In this document: in pieces, positions 17,974 through 27,984 of the stretch
Layout of the letters: each line of letters begins with the position of its first letter
Position numbering within the stretch: the first letter of the stretch is position 1
From: Firmicutes bacterium ADurb.Bin193
GTDB lineage: Bacteria > Bacillota > Clostridia > Monoglobales > Firm-18
NCBI GenBank assembly: GCA_002070105.1
Contig: MWCQ01000002.1
Location: forward strand, 62,001-126,000
Length of the DNA: 64,000 bases
Direction of reading: 5' to 3'
Notes under the pieces: generated by a model
The model's input: only the letters and a program-made list of their open reading frames with translations
Database searches by the model: none
What the model was told of the DNA's origin: nothing
Made by a program: the position numbers and the translations under genes

Positions 17974-20900
17974 TTAATTATGCGGCTTTACTATGACTAT
18001 ATAGGTGCTGGGGGTTTTACTTCCATCTGGCGGGAATGTGCACCCCAGGCTAACTTCAGTATCTGCATCAAATGTCTTGTAATACAGTTTGTAAGCAGCA
18101 CCACCGTTCCCGGTCATTGTATCGTCGCCGGCATTTACAGCAGCCCAGCCGTTGCTCGACATCCATGTAGGCATACTGCTATGATTAACATTAACAACAC
18201 CTTGGGGGTTTTTGTACGGAACCGCTAAATATACTGTTACGGCCTGTGTAACGGTGAATTTTATAGCGGTCTCTGACCCCAGATTAGCGGGGTAATACTT
18301 CGCTTTCACAGCATTAGTTTCGTTGTCGGTTCTTATCAGCACGCCGCCCTTAAGAATATCGGGAACAGTTTCCGCAAAGGCTGTCGTACTCACGCTTGCC
18401 CCCATGTTATACATAGGAACTCCCACATCAAAAGGCTCATCCGCTATTGTAACATTGCTGATACCCTTGGCTGTGTTCATCCACAAGCTTCCCTCTTGTA
18501 TCAGCAAGTCTGACACATTACAGGATACAACCCTTGCAATGGGTTTTAGCGTGGAAAAGCTGTCCCATATAAACACACGAACCTTTTTCGCGTCACCCAC
18601 ATCAACAGCTTCACTTAAAATGTTGGCGTTCAGGTTTGCCGCCAGTATATTCTCTCTCAGTACCTTCATACCGATGAGAATGTCATTCTCATTATAAAAG
18701 GCAAGAATAATGTCAGCGGTAATCGGGTATGGGTTGTCGTTTTTAACCACCATTTCGGTAAGCGTCCCATTGGAGGCTTTCATAGACTCAATCACCACTA
18801 CACCTACATTAAGCGTAACAGTTGCGATGTTGGAATAATTCACTCCGTCAAACACACGCCAGGTGAATGTGTCAATCCCGACAAAACCGGGATCGGGGGT
18901 ATAGGAAGCTTCGTTGTTGCCTTCGCTATACTCAAAAGTACCGTGCGACGGTCTTTTTATCACCTCGATTTCTTCCAGATCACCGGAGCCGGAGGTGTAA
19001 TCCACAAAATCTATCTGCGTTCTCGGCGCGTTTTGGGGAAACTTAAAGGTTTTGTCATTGGCCACAGGCGCATATCCAACCTGAGTTTCCGCAGACCCCA
19101 TACCGGAAACGGGGACATTTGACTGCCACATATTATCAATCTGAGTTTTTGTCAGAGTATCGGCGCCGTGTGTAAGTACAATTTTATCTATAAGCGGGAA
19201 ATCACTCTTGCGTTTAGTAATCTTAAGCGTATATTCCTTGCCTGCCGCAAGGTTCTGCAAATAAACCGGCCCGCCGTTATGCACCTCTCTGTTTCCCGTA
19301 AAGCTCCATTCAGTTCTCCAGTCCCAACCGCCTTTTGCAATATAAAGACCATCGATACCAGGTAATTGTCCGTTGTTCAATGTCACGGGCTTAAATTGGC
19401 CATTCTCTCGCTCCGTCGGGTGGTGAAAGTTTAGATTCGGTGTAAACCGTGCTCCATCCAGATAAATATCCAGTCCGTTGTTGGCAGAATTGATCCCGTT
19501 GGTTCTTATCCATACAAACCATGTTCCGGGAGTGGTCACGGTGAATTTATATTCCAAGTATCCTCCGGCGTTATTTGGTCCTGCCCAAAAATCGTTACAC
19601 TGCTGACATTCACCTGCATCATCCGAATGATCACACTGTTCGGGGACGGTATGATTGGTAGGTGGCAGCGCCGCCGGCTGCATTGCCATCCCTCCGGAAT
19701 AATTGGCGCTGTTGATTAGGCTGTTCTTATTATTAAAGCCGGGATTAAACCCTGCCGAGACAGCCCGCTCAATGCCCTTAAAGACGAGGGTGTCCTGTAC
19801 GCTCGTTGCATCGACCTTTTCGTACATATATGCTTTGGAGTAATGCTCTGCCTCCATGGATACTACGCCATCTACTTCACCAAATCTGTAGTTTGTGGTT
19901 TCAACCTCGTAAGTCTTCGGTGTGGGTGTGGGTTCGCCCACAATATAATTTTGATGCTTGATATAAAGTGCAACCTCTGACCCGGTTATTCCGGCGGGCT
20001 TTGTAAAACTATTTGTACCTTCGGTCAGGGTAACATTATCCTGATTGACCCAGGTGCCGCTCGCGCAGTCAAACCATTTAAGGTCATAGGTTCCGGCACG
20101 CATATTTTTTACGCCCATACTGCCCGAATATGTGTGGGAATAAGCGATATAGCTGTTTTGCGGATTTTCCATCACATAATGTGTACTGCCGGAGGCAAGG
20201 CTGTTGTTGGGGGACATTTTGTTAAAATCGGTAGCCTCAAAAAAGTTTACCACATGTCCGCAAGCCTCCACAACATGCTGGGGAGTATCTGTGATGGGTG
20301 TTCCATCGGTAAGCACCCATTCGGAATGCGACTCGGTAAAGAACATACGAAGAACCATGGAGTATGCGCCGCCCATACCGGCCGCCCAGTAGCACTTGCG
20401 CAGCTTTGCCCAGTTCTGATTCGCCAGTGCCGTATTCCCCGCCTTTTCCGCGCTTGCAGCCGCAATCCACGCGCCTTGCATGATTTTGCATTCAACGATA
20501 TTCAAGTTGTATCGGCCCGCGGCGTTTCTCCACTCGCGATTGGCTTTTTCGTTGATTTCGCTCGAATCTCTCTTGTTATAATTGGCGCCCGTGTTCGGAT
20601 CCGACGGCGATGAATTCTTTTCATCTTGCGGACTGGTGCCGCCGTGATACTGGATAGCAAACTGGTCTATATACGGATCATTCGGCAAGGGAAATGTGTC
20701 AAACCGACGGTAATGATTGGCGATAACATGGTCGTATTCGTCCGCATCGGCAATAATCTTAGCCAGTGCGGATATCTTAGCATCGGTGAACCCTTCGGGA
20801 GATTCCTCGGCAATGACCCAGATAAGGTTTTTGTATTTCTTAAAACGATTGACTATGGTCTCAAAAAAGGCCTTTTCCGCCGCGGATACCGTCGTATCCG

Positions 20901-21420
20901 TTTTATTACCCCAGGGGTAAATGCCATCGTCATAGAAGAAGAAATACATGATGGTGCCATTGGCGTCCAGCTGGTCAAACCAGCCTTCCCACTGGGCAAG
21001 GATGGGCTCGCTGAGACCCTTAGTGATGTCCGAGTCGACAAAAGGATTCATGGTGTTGTCGCCATCGCCTTGAGCAGGCTTGTTGATCGTTCCGCGGATG
21101 GCTTGAAAATAAATACAGTTCGCACCGGAGTCTTTGATGCGATCTATGATTTCCTGCTGATTGCCGCCGGTTCTTGTGCCGTCCGACTGGCGCGTGCCTA
21201 TGTAAAGGAATTCCTCCGGGTCGCCGGGGCCGCATATAAACACAGGGTCATACCCCGTAGCGGTTTTTCTTACCAGCCAGCTGGGATTTTCAGGATCCAC
21301 CATAACCTGACCTATCATAGGACCGCTGTCTGCTTTTACCGGCACTGTCTGCGGCAAGATGCACACAATAAGCATAACTGCCACTTGAAACAATGCCACT
21401 GGCTTTGCTAAGGACTTCAT
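17974..21420 (-). CDS. Large multidomain secreted glycoside hydrolase-like protein (DUF4038-like barrel, carbohydrate-binding and Ig-like modules)
   Basis: The start chosen is the ATG at 21420 (MKSLAKPVALFQVAVMLIV...), which gives a signal peptide and has GGAGGT 7 bp upstream; the open frame extends to 21558 without such signals. The 1148-residue protein has a TIM-barrel-like domain at about 40-370 resembling DUF4038/GH140-type glycosidases, with acidic candidates in LIWVIAEESPEGF and NIVECK. A collagen-binding-2-like domain contains AGTYDLKWFD. After a PTPTP linker, a GH115-C-terminal-like module begins with VVSMEAEHYS (about 490-760). Then come a cadherin/Ig-like repeat (YTPDPGFVGIDTFTWRVFDG) and two C-terminal modules shared with the esterase at 31933-34470. 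It probably acts on plant cell-wall polysaccharide; specificity unknown. Confidence 0.75.
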   Translation of the reverse strand: MKSLAKPVALFQVAVMLIVCILPQTVPVKADSGPMIGQVMVDPENPSWLVRKTATGYDPVFICGPGDPEEFLYIGTRQSDGTRTGGNQQEIIDRIKDSGANCIYFQAIRGTINKPAQGDGDNTMNPFVDSDITKGLSEPILAQWEGWFDQLDANGTIMYFFFYDDGIYPWGNKTDTTVSAAEKAFFETIVNRFKKYKNLIWVIAEESPEGFTDAKISALAKIIADADEYDHVIANHYRRFDTFPLPNDPYIDQFAIQYHGGTSPQDEKNSSPSDPNTGANYNKRDSSEINEKANREWRNAAGRYNLNIVECKIMQGAWIAAASAEKAGNTALANQNWAKLRKCYWAAGMGGAYSMVLRMFFTESHSEWVLTDGTPITDTPQHVVEACGHVVNFFEATDFNKMSPNNSLASGSTHYVMENPQNSYIAYSHTYSGSMGVKNMRAGTYDLKWFDCASGTWVNQDNVTLTEGTNSFTKPAGITGSEVALYIKHQNYIVGEPTPTPKTYEVETTNYRFGEVDGVVSMEAEHYSKAYMYEKVDATSVQDTLVFKGIERAVSAGFNPGFNNKNSLINSANYSGGMAMQPAALPPTNHTVPEQCDHSDDAGECQQCNDFWAGPNNAGGYLEYKFTVTTPGTWFVWIRTNGINSANNGLDIYLDGARFTPNLNFHHPTERENGQFKPVTLNNGQLPGIDGLYIAKGGWDWRTEWSFTGNREVHNGGPVYLQNLAAGKEYTLKITKRKSDFPLIDKIVLTHGADTLTKTQIDNMWQSNVPVSGMGSAETQVGYAPVANDKTFKFPQNAPRTQIDFVDYTSGSGDLEEIEVIKRPSHGTFEYSEGNNEASYTPDPGFVGIDTFTWRVFDGVNYSNIATVTLNVGVVVIESMKASNGTLTEMVVKNDNPYPITADIILAFYNENDILIGMKVLRENILAANLNANILSEAVDVGDAKKVRVFIWDSFSTLKPIARVVSCNVSDLLIQEGSLWMNTAKGISNVTIADEPFDVGVPMYNMGASVSTTAFAETVPDILKGGVLIRTDNETNAVKAKYYPANLGSETAIKFTVTQAVTVYLAVPYKNPQGVVNVNHSSMPTWMSSNGWAAVNAGDDTMTGNGGAAYKLYYKTFDADTEVSLGCTFPPDGSKTPSTYIVIVKPHN

Positions 21421-21636
21421 AATTCTACCTCCAAATAATGATATTTTTTTTGGGTTAAAAAGTGTCTTCATAAGATTTAAAGCATAGGAAAGCCGAACCC
21501 TATATGGTTTTAAAAGAGCAAATTTTTTAGAAGAGGCCATTTGGTTCCCAAATGACACATGTGAGGATTTCTGATTTTAATTCATCATTCATAATTTATC
21601 ATTCATCATTCTTTATTGCCTCGAAGAGGCACTTTT

Positions 21637-21719
21637 TGGTGCGGGTGAAGAGACTCGAACTCCCACGGTCGCCCACTAGATCCTAAGTCTAGCGCGTCTG
21701 CCAATTCCGCCACACCCGC
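21637..21719 (-). tRNA. tRNA-Leu (anticodon UAG)
   Basis: Read on the minus strand, the 7-bp acceptor stem GCGGGTG/CACCCGC encloses a D-arm with GGCGGAATTGGCAGA, an anticodon stem CTAGA/TCTAG with loop CTTAGGA (anticodon UAG), a short variable arm, and a T-arm containing GTTCGAGTC. The 3' ACCA is encoded. UAG reads Leu CUA/CUG codons. Confidence 0.95.
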
Positions 21720-21723
21720 TTAT

Positions 21724-22170
21724 TAAATTGAAAATGGAAAATGGAAAATTATTGGCACTTAAAGTTTTCCGAAAAGTTAAAAACAGGCAATTTGTTTTTT
21801 TGATGTTTTGATTATGCTGACCAGTATTCTTTCCAATTCAGCACAATCGCCGAATATAGAATTAAACTCAGATTCGGTTATATAGTCTGTTTCCTTAAGC
21901 AACTTCAGCCAATATTTTGTTTCGGTTGTTTCTTTCAGAGCAATGCTCATTTTTGAAATAAAATCCGCTTTGCTTTGTGCCTGCTGTGCTTCGCTTATAT
22001 TTGCGCCGATGCTTGTGCCGCTTCGTAAAATCTGTTTCGATAAGATATAATCGTTTTGCCTTTGGGATATATGCTTATACAGCTTTATTACTCTTACTGC
22101 AAAATTGAAGCTTTTTTCTTCAATAACATTACCCAAAAACATCAACCCCAATTTTCAATTTTCAATTGAC
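21724..22170. repeat. AT-rich inverted flanks around the four-helix-bundle gene
   Basis: Multiples of an AATTGAAAAT-like unit lie on the left (21724-21753), and the reverse form, built of AATTTTCA units, lies on the right (22150-22170). They bracket the single gene at 21777-22151. Such flanks are common around S23-type genes and suggest the unit moved as a block. Confidence 0.45.
21777..22151 (-). CDS. Four helix bundle protein (S23 / 23S rRNA intervening-sequence protein family)
   Basis: This 124-residue, entirely helical protein carries the family signature SKQILRSGTSIGANISEAQ around residues 38-56 and KETTETKYWLKLLKETDYI around 72-90. Members occur inside rRNA intervening sequences, beside diversity-generating retroelements, or as solitary genes. 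No reverse transcriptase or variable repeat is visible here. A second start (MFLGNVIE) 3 codons in is equally plausible. Function is unknown; RNA or protein binding is likely from family knowledge. Confidence 0.85.
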   Translation of the reverse strand: MGLMFLGNVIEEKSFNFAVRVIKLYKHISQRQNDYILSKQILRSGTSIGANISEAQQAQSKADFISKMSIALKETTETKYWLKLLKETDYITESEFNSIFGDCAELERILVSIIKTSKKQIACF

Positions 22171-22213
22171 ATCAAAGGGTAACAACATTCAAAAGTATAA
22201 CACCATACCGTTA

Positions 22214-23482
22214 TTATGTCAATATTCTGCGCCAATATTCTTTAAGGCTTTCCTCGAATTTATTTTCCCCGGGAGTATAGTATTTCCTGTCCTTCAAAAT
22301 ATCGGGCAGATACTGCTGCATTACATAGTTGTTCGGAAAATCGTGAGGGTATTTATATCCTTCGCCCCTTCCCAGCTTTTTTGCACCGTCGTAATGTGAA
22401 TCACGCAGGTGGTCGGGAACCTCCCCCACCCCTATGCTTTCAATATCCCCCATCGCCGCATCAATCCCGCGCACCACGGAATTTGATTTCGGCGCGGTGG
22501 CAAGCAGTATCACAGCCTCCGCAAGCGGTATTCTCGCCTCCGGAAAGCCGAGCGCAAGCGCGCAGTCCACACAGCTCTTGACGATAGTTACGGCGAGGGG
22601 ATAGGCAAGACCTACATCCTCCGAGGCAATAACCATTAGCCTGCGGCATATCGACGGCAAATCCTCCGCCGCCACAAGCCTTGCAAGATAGTGCAACGAA
22701 GCGTCGGGGTCGCTTCCCCGTATGCTCTTTTGGAACGCGCTTAAAATGTCGTAGTGATTGTCGCCGAGCCTGTCGTATGTCATAGCCTTTTTCTGACTTG
22801 CCTGCTCCGCCAAATCAAGACTTACCGTTATCACATTCTTCTCATCGGGAACTGCCGTATATGCGCAAAGCTCAGTCGCGTTAACCGCACGCCTTGCGTC
22901 ACCGTTTGCCATAACGGCTATATGCTCCGTTGCGCTGTCCTCAAAAACAAGCGTATAGCCGGGGAAGTCACCCTTTAATACCTCTATCGCACGGCGCACC
23001 GTTTTTTCAATGTCGTCCTTTGTTAGCGGTTTGAATTCAAATACCGCGCTTCTGCTTAAAATTGCGTTGTAGACATAAAAATAGGGGTTTTCCGCCGTGC
23101 TTGCTATAAGCACAACATCACCGGTTTCGATAACCTCAAGAAGCGATTGCTGCTGCTTTTTATTGAAATTCTGTATCTCGTCAAGGTAGAGCAGTATTCC
23201 GTTTTGGGCGGAAAAGCCGCCGAGCTCGGCAATAACCGCCTTCACATCGGAAACACCCGCATTGGTGGCGTTAAGCTTATGAAATTTCCTGTTCGACGAT
23301 GCGGCGGCAATATTGGCAACGGTGGTCTTACCCGTGCCGGACGGCCCGTGAAAAATCATGTTTCCTATCCGTCCGCTTTCAATCGCACGGCGCAAAACCT
23401 TACCCTCGCCCAGTATATGCCGCTGACCCTCGACCTCGTCAAGGCTTCGGGGGCGGATTCTATCAGCAAGCGGCCTATTCAT
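22214..23482 (-). CDS. rarA: Replication-associated recombination protein RarA (MgsA), AAA+ ATPase
   Basis: This 422-residue clamp-loader-like ATPase has the N-terminal family signature [17 protein letters not shown], Walker [10 protein letters not shown] (about 46-54) and Walker [10 protein letters not shown] (about 98-106), plus an arginine-finger segment near ILSRSAVF. The C-terminal half matches the MgsA tetramerisation domain ([20 protein letters not shown]). It acts at stalled replication forks with SSB. Its ATG overlaps the end of glyA by 8 bp, so translation is probably coupled. Confidence 0.95.
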   Translation of the reverse strand: MNRPLADRIRPRSLDEVEGQRHILGEGKVLRRAIESGRIGNMIFHGPSGTGKTTVANIAAASSNRKFHKLNATNAGVSDVKAVIAELGGFSAQNGILLYLDEIQNFNKKQQQSLLEVIETGDVVLIASTAENPYFYVYNAILSRSAVFEFKPLTKDDIEKTVRRAIEVLKGDFPGYTLVFEDSATEHIAVMANGDARRAVNATELCAYTAVPDEKNVITVSLDLAEQASQKKAMTYDRLGDNHYDILSAFQKSIRGSDPDASLHYLARLVAAEDLPSICRRLMVIASEDVGLAYPLAVTIVKSCVDCALALGFPEARIPLAEAVILLATAPKSNSVVRGIDAAMGDIESIGVGEVPDHLRDSHYDGAKKLGRGEGYKYPHDFPNNYVMQQYLPDILKDRKYYTPGENKFEESLKEYWRRILT

Positions 23483-24707
23483 AGAGCTTGTATTTCCCGC
23501 AAAGAGCCGAAACTCTTTTTCTTACCTTTTCCGCATTGTTGTCAAAATCCTTTATGGTGAGGGATATAAGCTCCGCAATCTCCTCCATGTCGGCCTCGAC
23601 AAAGCCCCTTGCCGAAACTGCGGCGGTACCGAGGCGTATTCCGCTTGTCACAAACGGACTTTGCGGGTCGTTGGGGATTGCGTTTTTGTTGCAGGTAATT
23701 CCGACCTCATCCAAAAGGCTTTCGGCAAGTTTTCCTGTTATGTTCATATTCTGAAGGTCAACGAGCATAAGGTGGTTGTCCGTACCGCCCGAAACAAGCG
23801 TAAAGTCTCTGTTGACAAGAGCCTTCGCAAGAGCCTTGGCATTTTTCTTGATATTCCTCTGATACTCCTTGAATTCGGGGGTCAAAACCTCACCGAAGCA
23901 TACCGCCTTTGCGGCTATTATGTGCATAAGCGGCCCGCCCTGCGTTCCGGGGAACACCGCCTTGTCAATAAGCTTTGCATATTCTTCCTTGCAAAGAATC
24001 ATTCCGCCCCTCGGCCCGCGAAGGGTTTTATGCGTGGTGGTGGTCACAAAATCCGCATAGGGCACGGGGTTTGGGTGAAGTCCCGCGGCAACAAGACCTG
24101 CTATGTGCGCCATATCAACCATAAGATATGCGCCTGCCTCCTTGGCTATTTCGGAAAAGCGTTCAAAATCAATCTCGCGCGGGTAGGCGCTTGCGCCCGC
24201 GATAATCATTTTCGGTTTGTGTGTCAGCACAATTTCACGCAGCTTGTCATAGTCAATCCTGTGTGTGATATCGTCAACGCCGTAAGGCACGATATTAAAG
24301 TATTTTCCCGATATGTTAACAGGGCTTCCGTGGCTTAAATGCCCGCCGTGCGCAAGGTTCATTCCCACAACCGTGTCACCCGGATTCAAAACCGCAAAAA
24401 AGACCGCAAGGTTCGCCTGCGCGCCTGAGTGGGGCTGAACATTGGCGTGGTCTGCGCCGAAAATCTCGCATGCCCTCTGTCTTGCAAGCTCCTCGATAAC
24501 ATCGACGCACTCACAGCCGCCGTAATATCTTTTTCCGGGGTACCCCTCCGCGTATTTATTGGTAAGGGGCGTTCCCATAGCCTCCATAACCGCCTCGCTT
24601 ACAAAGTTTTCGGAAGCAATAAGCTCTATTTTGGAGCGCTGGCGGGAAAGTTCCGCCTCTATTGCCGCCGCAACAGCGGGGTCAGCCTTTTTAATCTTGT
24701 CGAACAC
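23475..24707 (-). CDS. glyA: Serine hydroxymethyltransferase
   Basis: This 410-residue PLP enzyme converts serine and tetrahydrofolate to glycine and 5,10-methylene-THF. Visible motifs include [25 protein letters not shown] and the PLP-lysine segment [13 protein letters not shown] near residue 220. AAGGAGG precedes the ATG, and a sigma-A promoter lies 60 bp upstream. It overlaps rarA by 8 bp. Length and motifs are normal for the family. Confidence 0.97.
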   Translation of the reverse strand: MFDKIKKADPAVAAAIEAELSRQRSKIELIASENFVSEAVMEAMGTPLTNKYAEGYPGKRYYGGCECVDVIEELARQRACEIFGADHANVQPHSGAQANLAVFFAVLNPGDTVVGMNLAHGGHLSHGSPVNISGKYFNIVPYGVDDITHRIDYDKLREIVLTHKPKMIIAGASAYPREIDFERFSEIAKEAGAYLMVDMAHIAGLVAAGLHPNPVPYADFVTTTTHKTLRGPRGGMILCKEEYAKLIDKAVFPGTQGGPLMHIIAAKAVCFGEVLTPEFKEYQRNIKKNAKALAKALVNRDFTLVSGGTDNHLMLVDLQNMNITGKLAESLLDEVGITCNKNAIPNDPQSPFVTSGIRLGTAAVSARGFVEADMEEIAELISLTIKDFDNNAEKVRKRVSALCGKYKLYE

Positions 24708-24763
24708 AAAAATTCCTCCTTATGTAGTGCAACCGCTTTTTACGAATACGGAAATACACATCT

Positions 24764-24792
24764 ATTATAATAGTTTTTAATGAGATTTACAA
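24764..24792 (-). promoter_or_regulatory. Predicted sigma-A promoter for glyA
   Basis: On the minus strand, TTGTAA (24787-24792), a 17-bp spacer and TATAAT (24764-24769) lie about 57 bp before the glyA start. Confidence 0.7.
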
Positions 24793-24801
24793 TACTTTCA
24801 T

Positions 24802-24830
24802 TTGACACAATTTATATTTTTATGTAGAAT
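24802..24830 (+). promoter_or_regulatory. Predicted sigma-A promoter for nth
   Basis: TTGACA (24802-24807), a 17-bp spacer and TAGAAT (24825-24830) lie 20 bp before the nth start, back to back with the glyA promoter. Confidence 0.72.
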
Positions 24831-24850
24831 CGGTTATGAGGTGATATAAT

Positions 24851-25471
24851 TTGAAGGAAAGAATTCAGAAAATTAAGGCGATATTTGACGAAATTTACGG
24901 TGATGCGTGCTGTTCGCTTACATACGAAAAACCGTATGAACTTCTTATTGCGACACGCCTTGCCGCTCAGTGCACGGATGCGCGGGTCAATATTGTAATG
25001 AAGGGGCTTACAAAAAAATATAAATCAATATATGACTTTGCAAACGCCGACCTTGAGGAACTTATGAAGGACATACACTCCACCGGATTTTTCAGAAGCA
25101 AGGCGAAAAACATTATTGATGCCTGCAAGATGATTATTTCGGATTTCGGCGGGGCTGTCCCCGATAATATGGATGATCTGTTAAAGCTTCCGGGAGTAGG
25201 GCGAAAAACGGCGAACCTTATTTTAGGCGATGTTTTCAAAAAACCCGCTATCGTCGTGGACACCCACGCGGGAAGGATTTCAAGGCGTATCGGGCTTACC
25301 AAGCACACCGACCCGTATAAGGTCGAGCTTGACCTTATGAAGATAATCCCTCCCGATTATCAGTCCGTTTTTTGTCATCAGCTTGTATATCACGGAAGGC
25401 AATATTGCAAATCTCAACGCCCAAATTGCGAAATTTGCCCTATAAACGACTTATGCGACAAAAAAATTTAA
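24851..25471 (+). CDS. nth: Endonuclease III (DNA glycosylase/AP lyase)
   Basis: The 206-residue protein starts at TTG 24851 with GAGGTG upstream. It excises oxidised pyrimidines. The helix-hairpin-helix LPGVGRKTANLILG carries the catalytic Lys, and VDTHAGRISRRIGL carries the catalytic Asp. The C-terminal [4Fe-4S] loop has the expected spacing C-x6-C-x2-C-x5-C (CKSQRPNCEICPINDLC). All key residues are present. Confidence 0.96.
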   Translation: MKERIQKIKAIFDEIYGDACCSLTYEKPYELLIATRLAAQCTDARVNIVMKGLTKKYKSIYDFANADLEELMKDIHSTGFFRSKAKNIIDACKMIISDFGGAVPDNMDDLLKLPGVGRKTANLILGDVFKKPAIVVDTHAGRISRRIGLTKHTDPYKVELDLMKIIPPDYQSVFCHQLVYHGRQYCKSQRPNCEICPINDLCDKKI

Positions 25472-25490
25472 GATTTTCGGAAAATTTATA

Positions 25491-25519
25491 TTGCGTTTTT
25501 CATTTTTATATATTATAAT
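25491..25519 (+). promoter_or_regulatory. Predicted sigma-A promoter for gdhA
   Basis: TTGCGT, a 17-bp spacer and TATAAT (25514-25519) are followed by GGGAGGT and a TTG start at 25553. Confidence 0.72.
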
Positions 25520-25531
25520 TAAAAAGAATAA

Positions 25532-26899
<1,368 letters not shown>

Positions 26900-26955
26900 C
26901 AGACAACGGCACACACTGTAAAGTAGTATAGCTTTACAGCCGATATTCGCAAAGA

Positions 26956-27050
26956 AAAAGCAGACATAAGCAAGCCTTTTATTAAGCAAGTATTTAAGTT
27001 TAAAAAGAAACTTACTTAAAATAAAAAGGAAGGCTGTATGCTGCTTTTTT
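26956..27050. repeat. Long imperfect inverted repeat (gdhA terminator or MITE-like element)
   Basis: About 95 bp can fold on itself. The outer arms AAAGCAG/CTGCTTT, middle arms AGCCTTTT/AAAAGGAAGGCT and inner arms TTTAAGTTT/AAACTTACTTAAA form a long stem ending in TTTTTT. It probably terminates gdhA, but the length is more like a decayed miniature element. Confidence 0.55.
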
Positions 27051-27107
27051 AATCCATAATTAAGTATTATTTTTTAAAGAAAACAAAAACAGAGAGGGGT
27101 GCGTTAT

Positions 27108-27821
27108 ATGATTAAATTCGTATGCAACGATTACAATGAGATGAGCCGTCTTGCCGCAGAAATTGTGGCGGGTCAGATTACGGCAAAGCGTGACAGCGTT
27201 TTAGGTCTGCCCGCAGGCTCGACACCGGTGGGAATGTATATGGAGCTTGTTAAAAAGAAGCTTGACTACAAAAATATAATCGCATTTAATCTCGGTGAGT
27301 ATTACCCTATCTCAAAGAGGAACAATCTAAGCTATTACAATCTTCTTCACGAAATCTTCTTCAATAAAATCAATATAAGGCGCGAAAATATCCGCCTTTT
27401 TGACGGCGAAACGAGCGACCCCGATGAGGAGTGCCGAAAGTTTGAGGAGGATATCAATCGTGCGGGCGGGCTTGACCTTATTGTTTTGGGTATCGGCTCC
27501 AACTGCCATATCGGCTTTAACGAGCCTTCCGACAAGCTTGTTCTCGGTACCCATGTTAACGACCTTACCCCCCGGACAATTAAGGAGAGCTCTAAATTTT
27601 TCGCAACGCCGGAGGAGACGCCCAGACGCTCTATGACAATGGGCATGGGTACGATTTTCGCGGCTAAAAAAATTCTCCTTTTGGCAAACGGCAGTAACAA
27701 GGCAGACGCCGTCGCTCAAATGTTTTCGGGCAGGATTTCAACCCGCTGCCCCGCGACGCTTTTAAACCTTCACCATGATGTGACGATTATACTCGACAGT
27801 GCGGCGGCGGCAAAGATATGA
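27108..27821 (+). CDS. NagB-like glucosamine-6-phosphate deaminase family protein with altered active site
   Basis: The protein has 237 residues from the ATG at 27108, which is preceded by GAGAGGGG at good spacing; an in-frame GTG at 27099 overlaps that site. The sugar-phosphate loop LPAGSTPVGMY and the GxGxxxHIGFNEP segment (GIGSNCHIGFNEP), with the catalytic His and Glu, are present. The usual (V/F)N(L/M)DEY motif reads FNLGEYYPI, so the Asp that acts as the base in E. coli NagB (Asp72) is Gly. It may be a binding protein, use a different mechanism, or act on another phosphosugar. No nagA is adjacent. Confidence 0.8.
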   Translation: MIKFVCNDYNEMSRLAAEIVAGQITAKRDSVLGLPAGSTPVGMYMELVKKKLDYKNIIAFNLGEYYPISKRNNLSYYNLLHEIFFNKINIRRENIRLFDGETSDPDEECRKFEEDINRAGGLDLIVLGIGSNCHIGFNEPSDKLVLGTHVNDLTPRTIKESSKFFATPEETPRRSMTMGMGTIFAAKKILLLANGSNKADAVAQMFSGRISTRCPATLLNLHHDVTIILDSAAAAKI

Positions 27822-27827
27822 CAAGAG

Positions 27828-27904
27828 TGTCATTCCGAACAAATGAAATGAAGTGAAGAATCTGTTTTGTATTTTTTAGATTCTTCTCTGCGCTCAGAAT
27901 GACA
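27828..27904. repeat. Palindromic repeat element with TGTCATTC ends
   Basis: A 77-bp element begins TGTCATTC and ends GAATGACA, and carries an inner pair GAAGAATCT/AGATTCTTC. This arrangement matches a family of short palindromic repeats seen in many bacterial genomes. It can form one long hairpin after the NagB-like gene. Confidence 0.6.
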
Positions 27905-27933
27905 GCCATTTGTGGTATTCGTTAACACATTCA

Positions 27934-27969
27934 AAAAACCGAACCGCGGATTATTGCGGTTCGGTTTTT
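27934..27969. terminator. Bidirectional terminator between nagB-like gene and trpB2
   Basis: A stem of 14 bp, AAAAACCGAACCGC / GCGGTTCGGTTTTT, with an 8-nt loop has T-runs in both directions. It serves the convergent genes on both sides. Confidence 0.88.
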
Positions 27970-27984
27970 AATCAAAGCAAACTT

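Noticed and set aside
20626-21411. 261-codon open frame on the plus strand inside the glycosidase gene
   Set aside because: It is antisense to a well-supported gene with clear domains and has no family likeness; a shadow of the codon pattern.
21777-22151. Diversity-generating retroelement accessory gene (Avd-like)
   Set aside because: Four-helix-bundle proteins include Avd, but no reverse transcriptase, template repeat or variable repeat is visible nearby.
24708-24760. T-box or glycine riboswitch before glyA
   Set aside because: The leader from the predicted promoter to the ATG is only about 50 nt, too short for either element.
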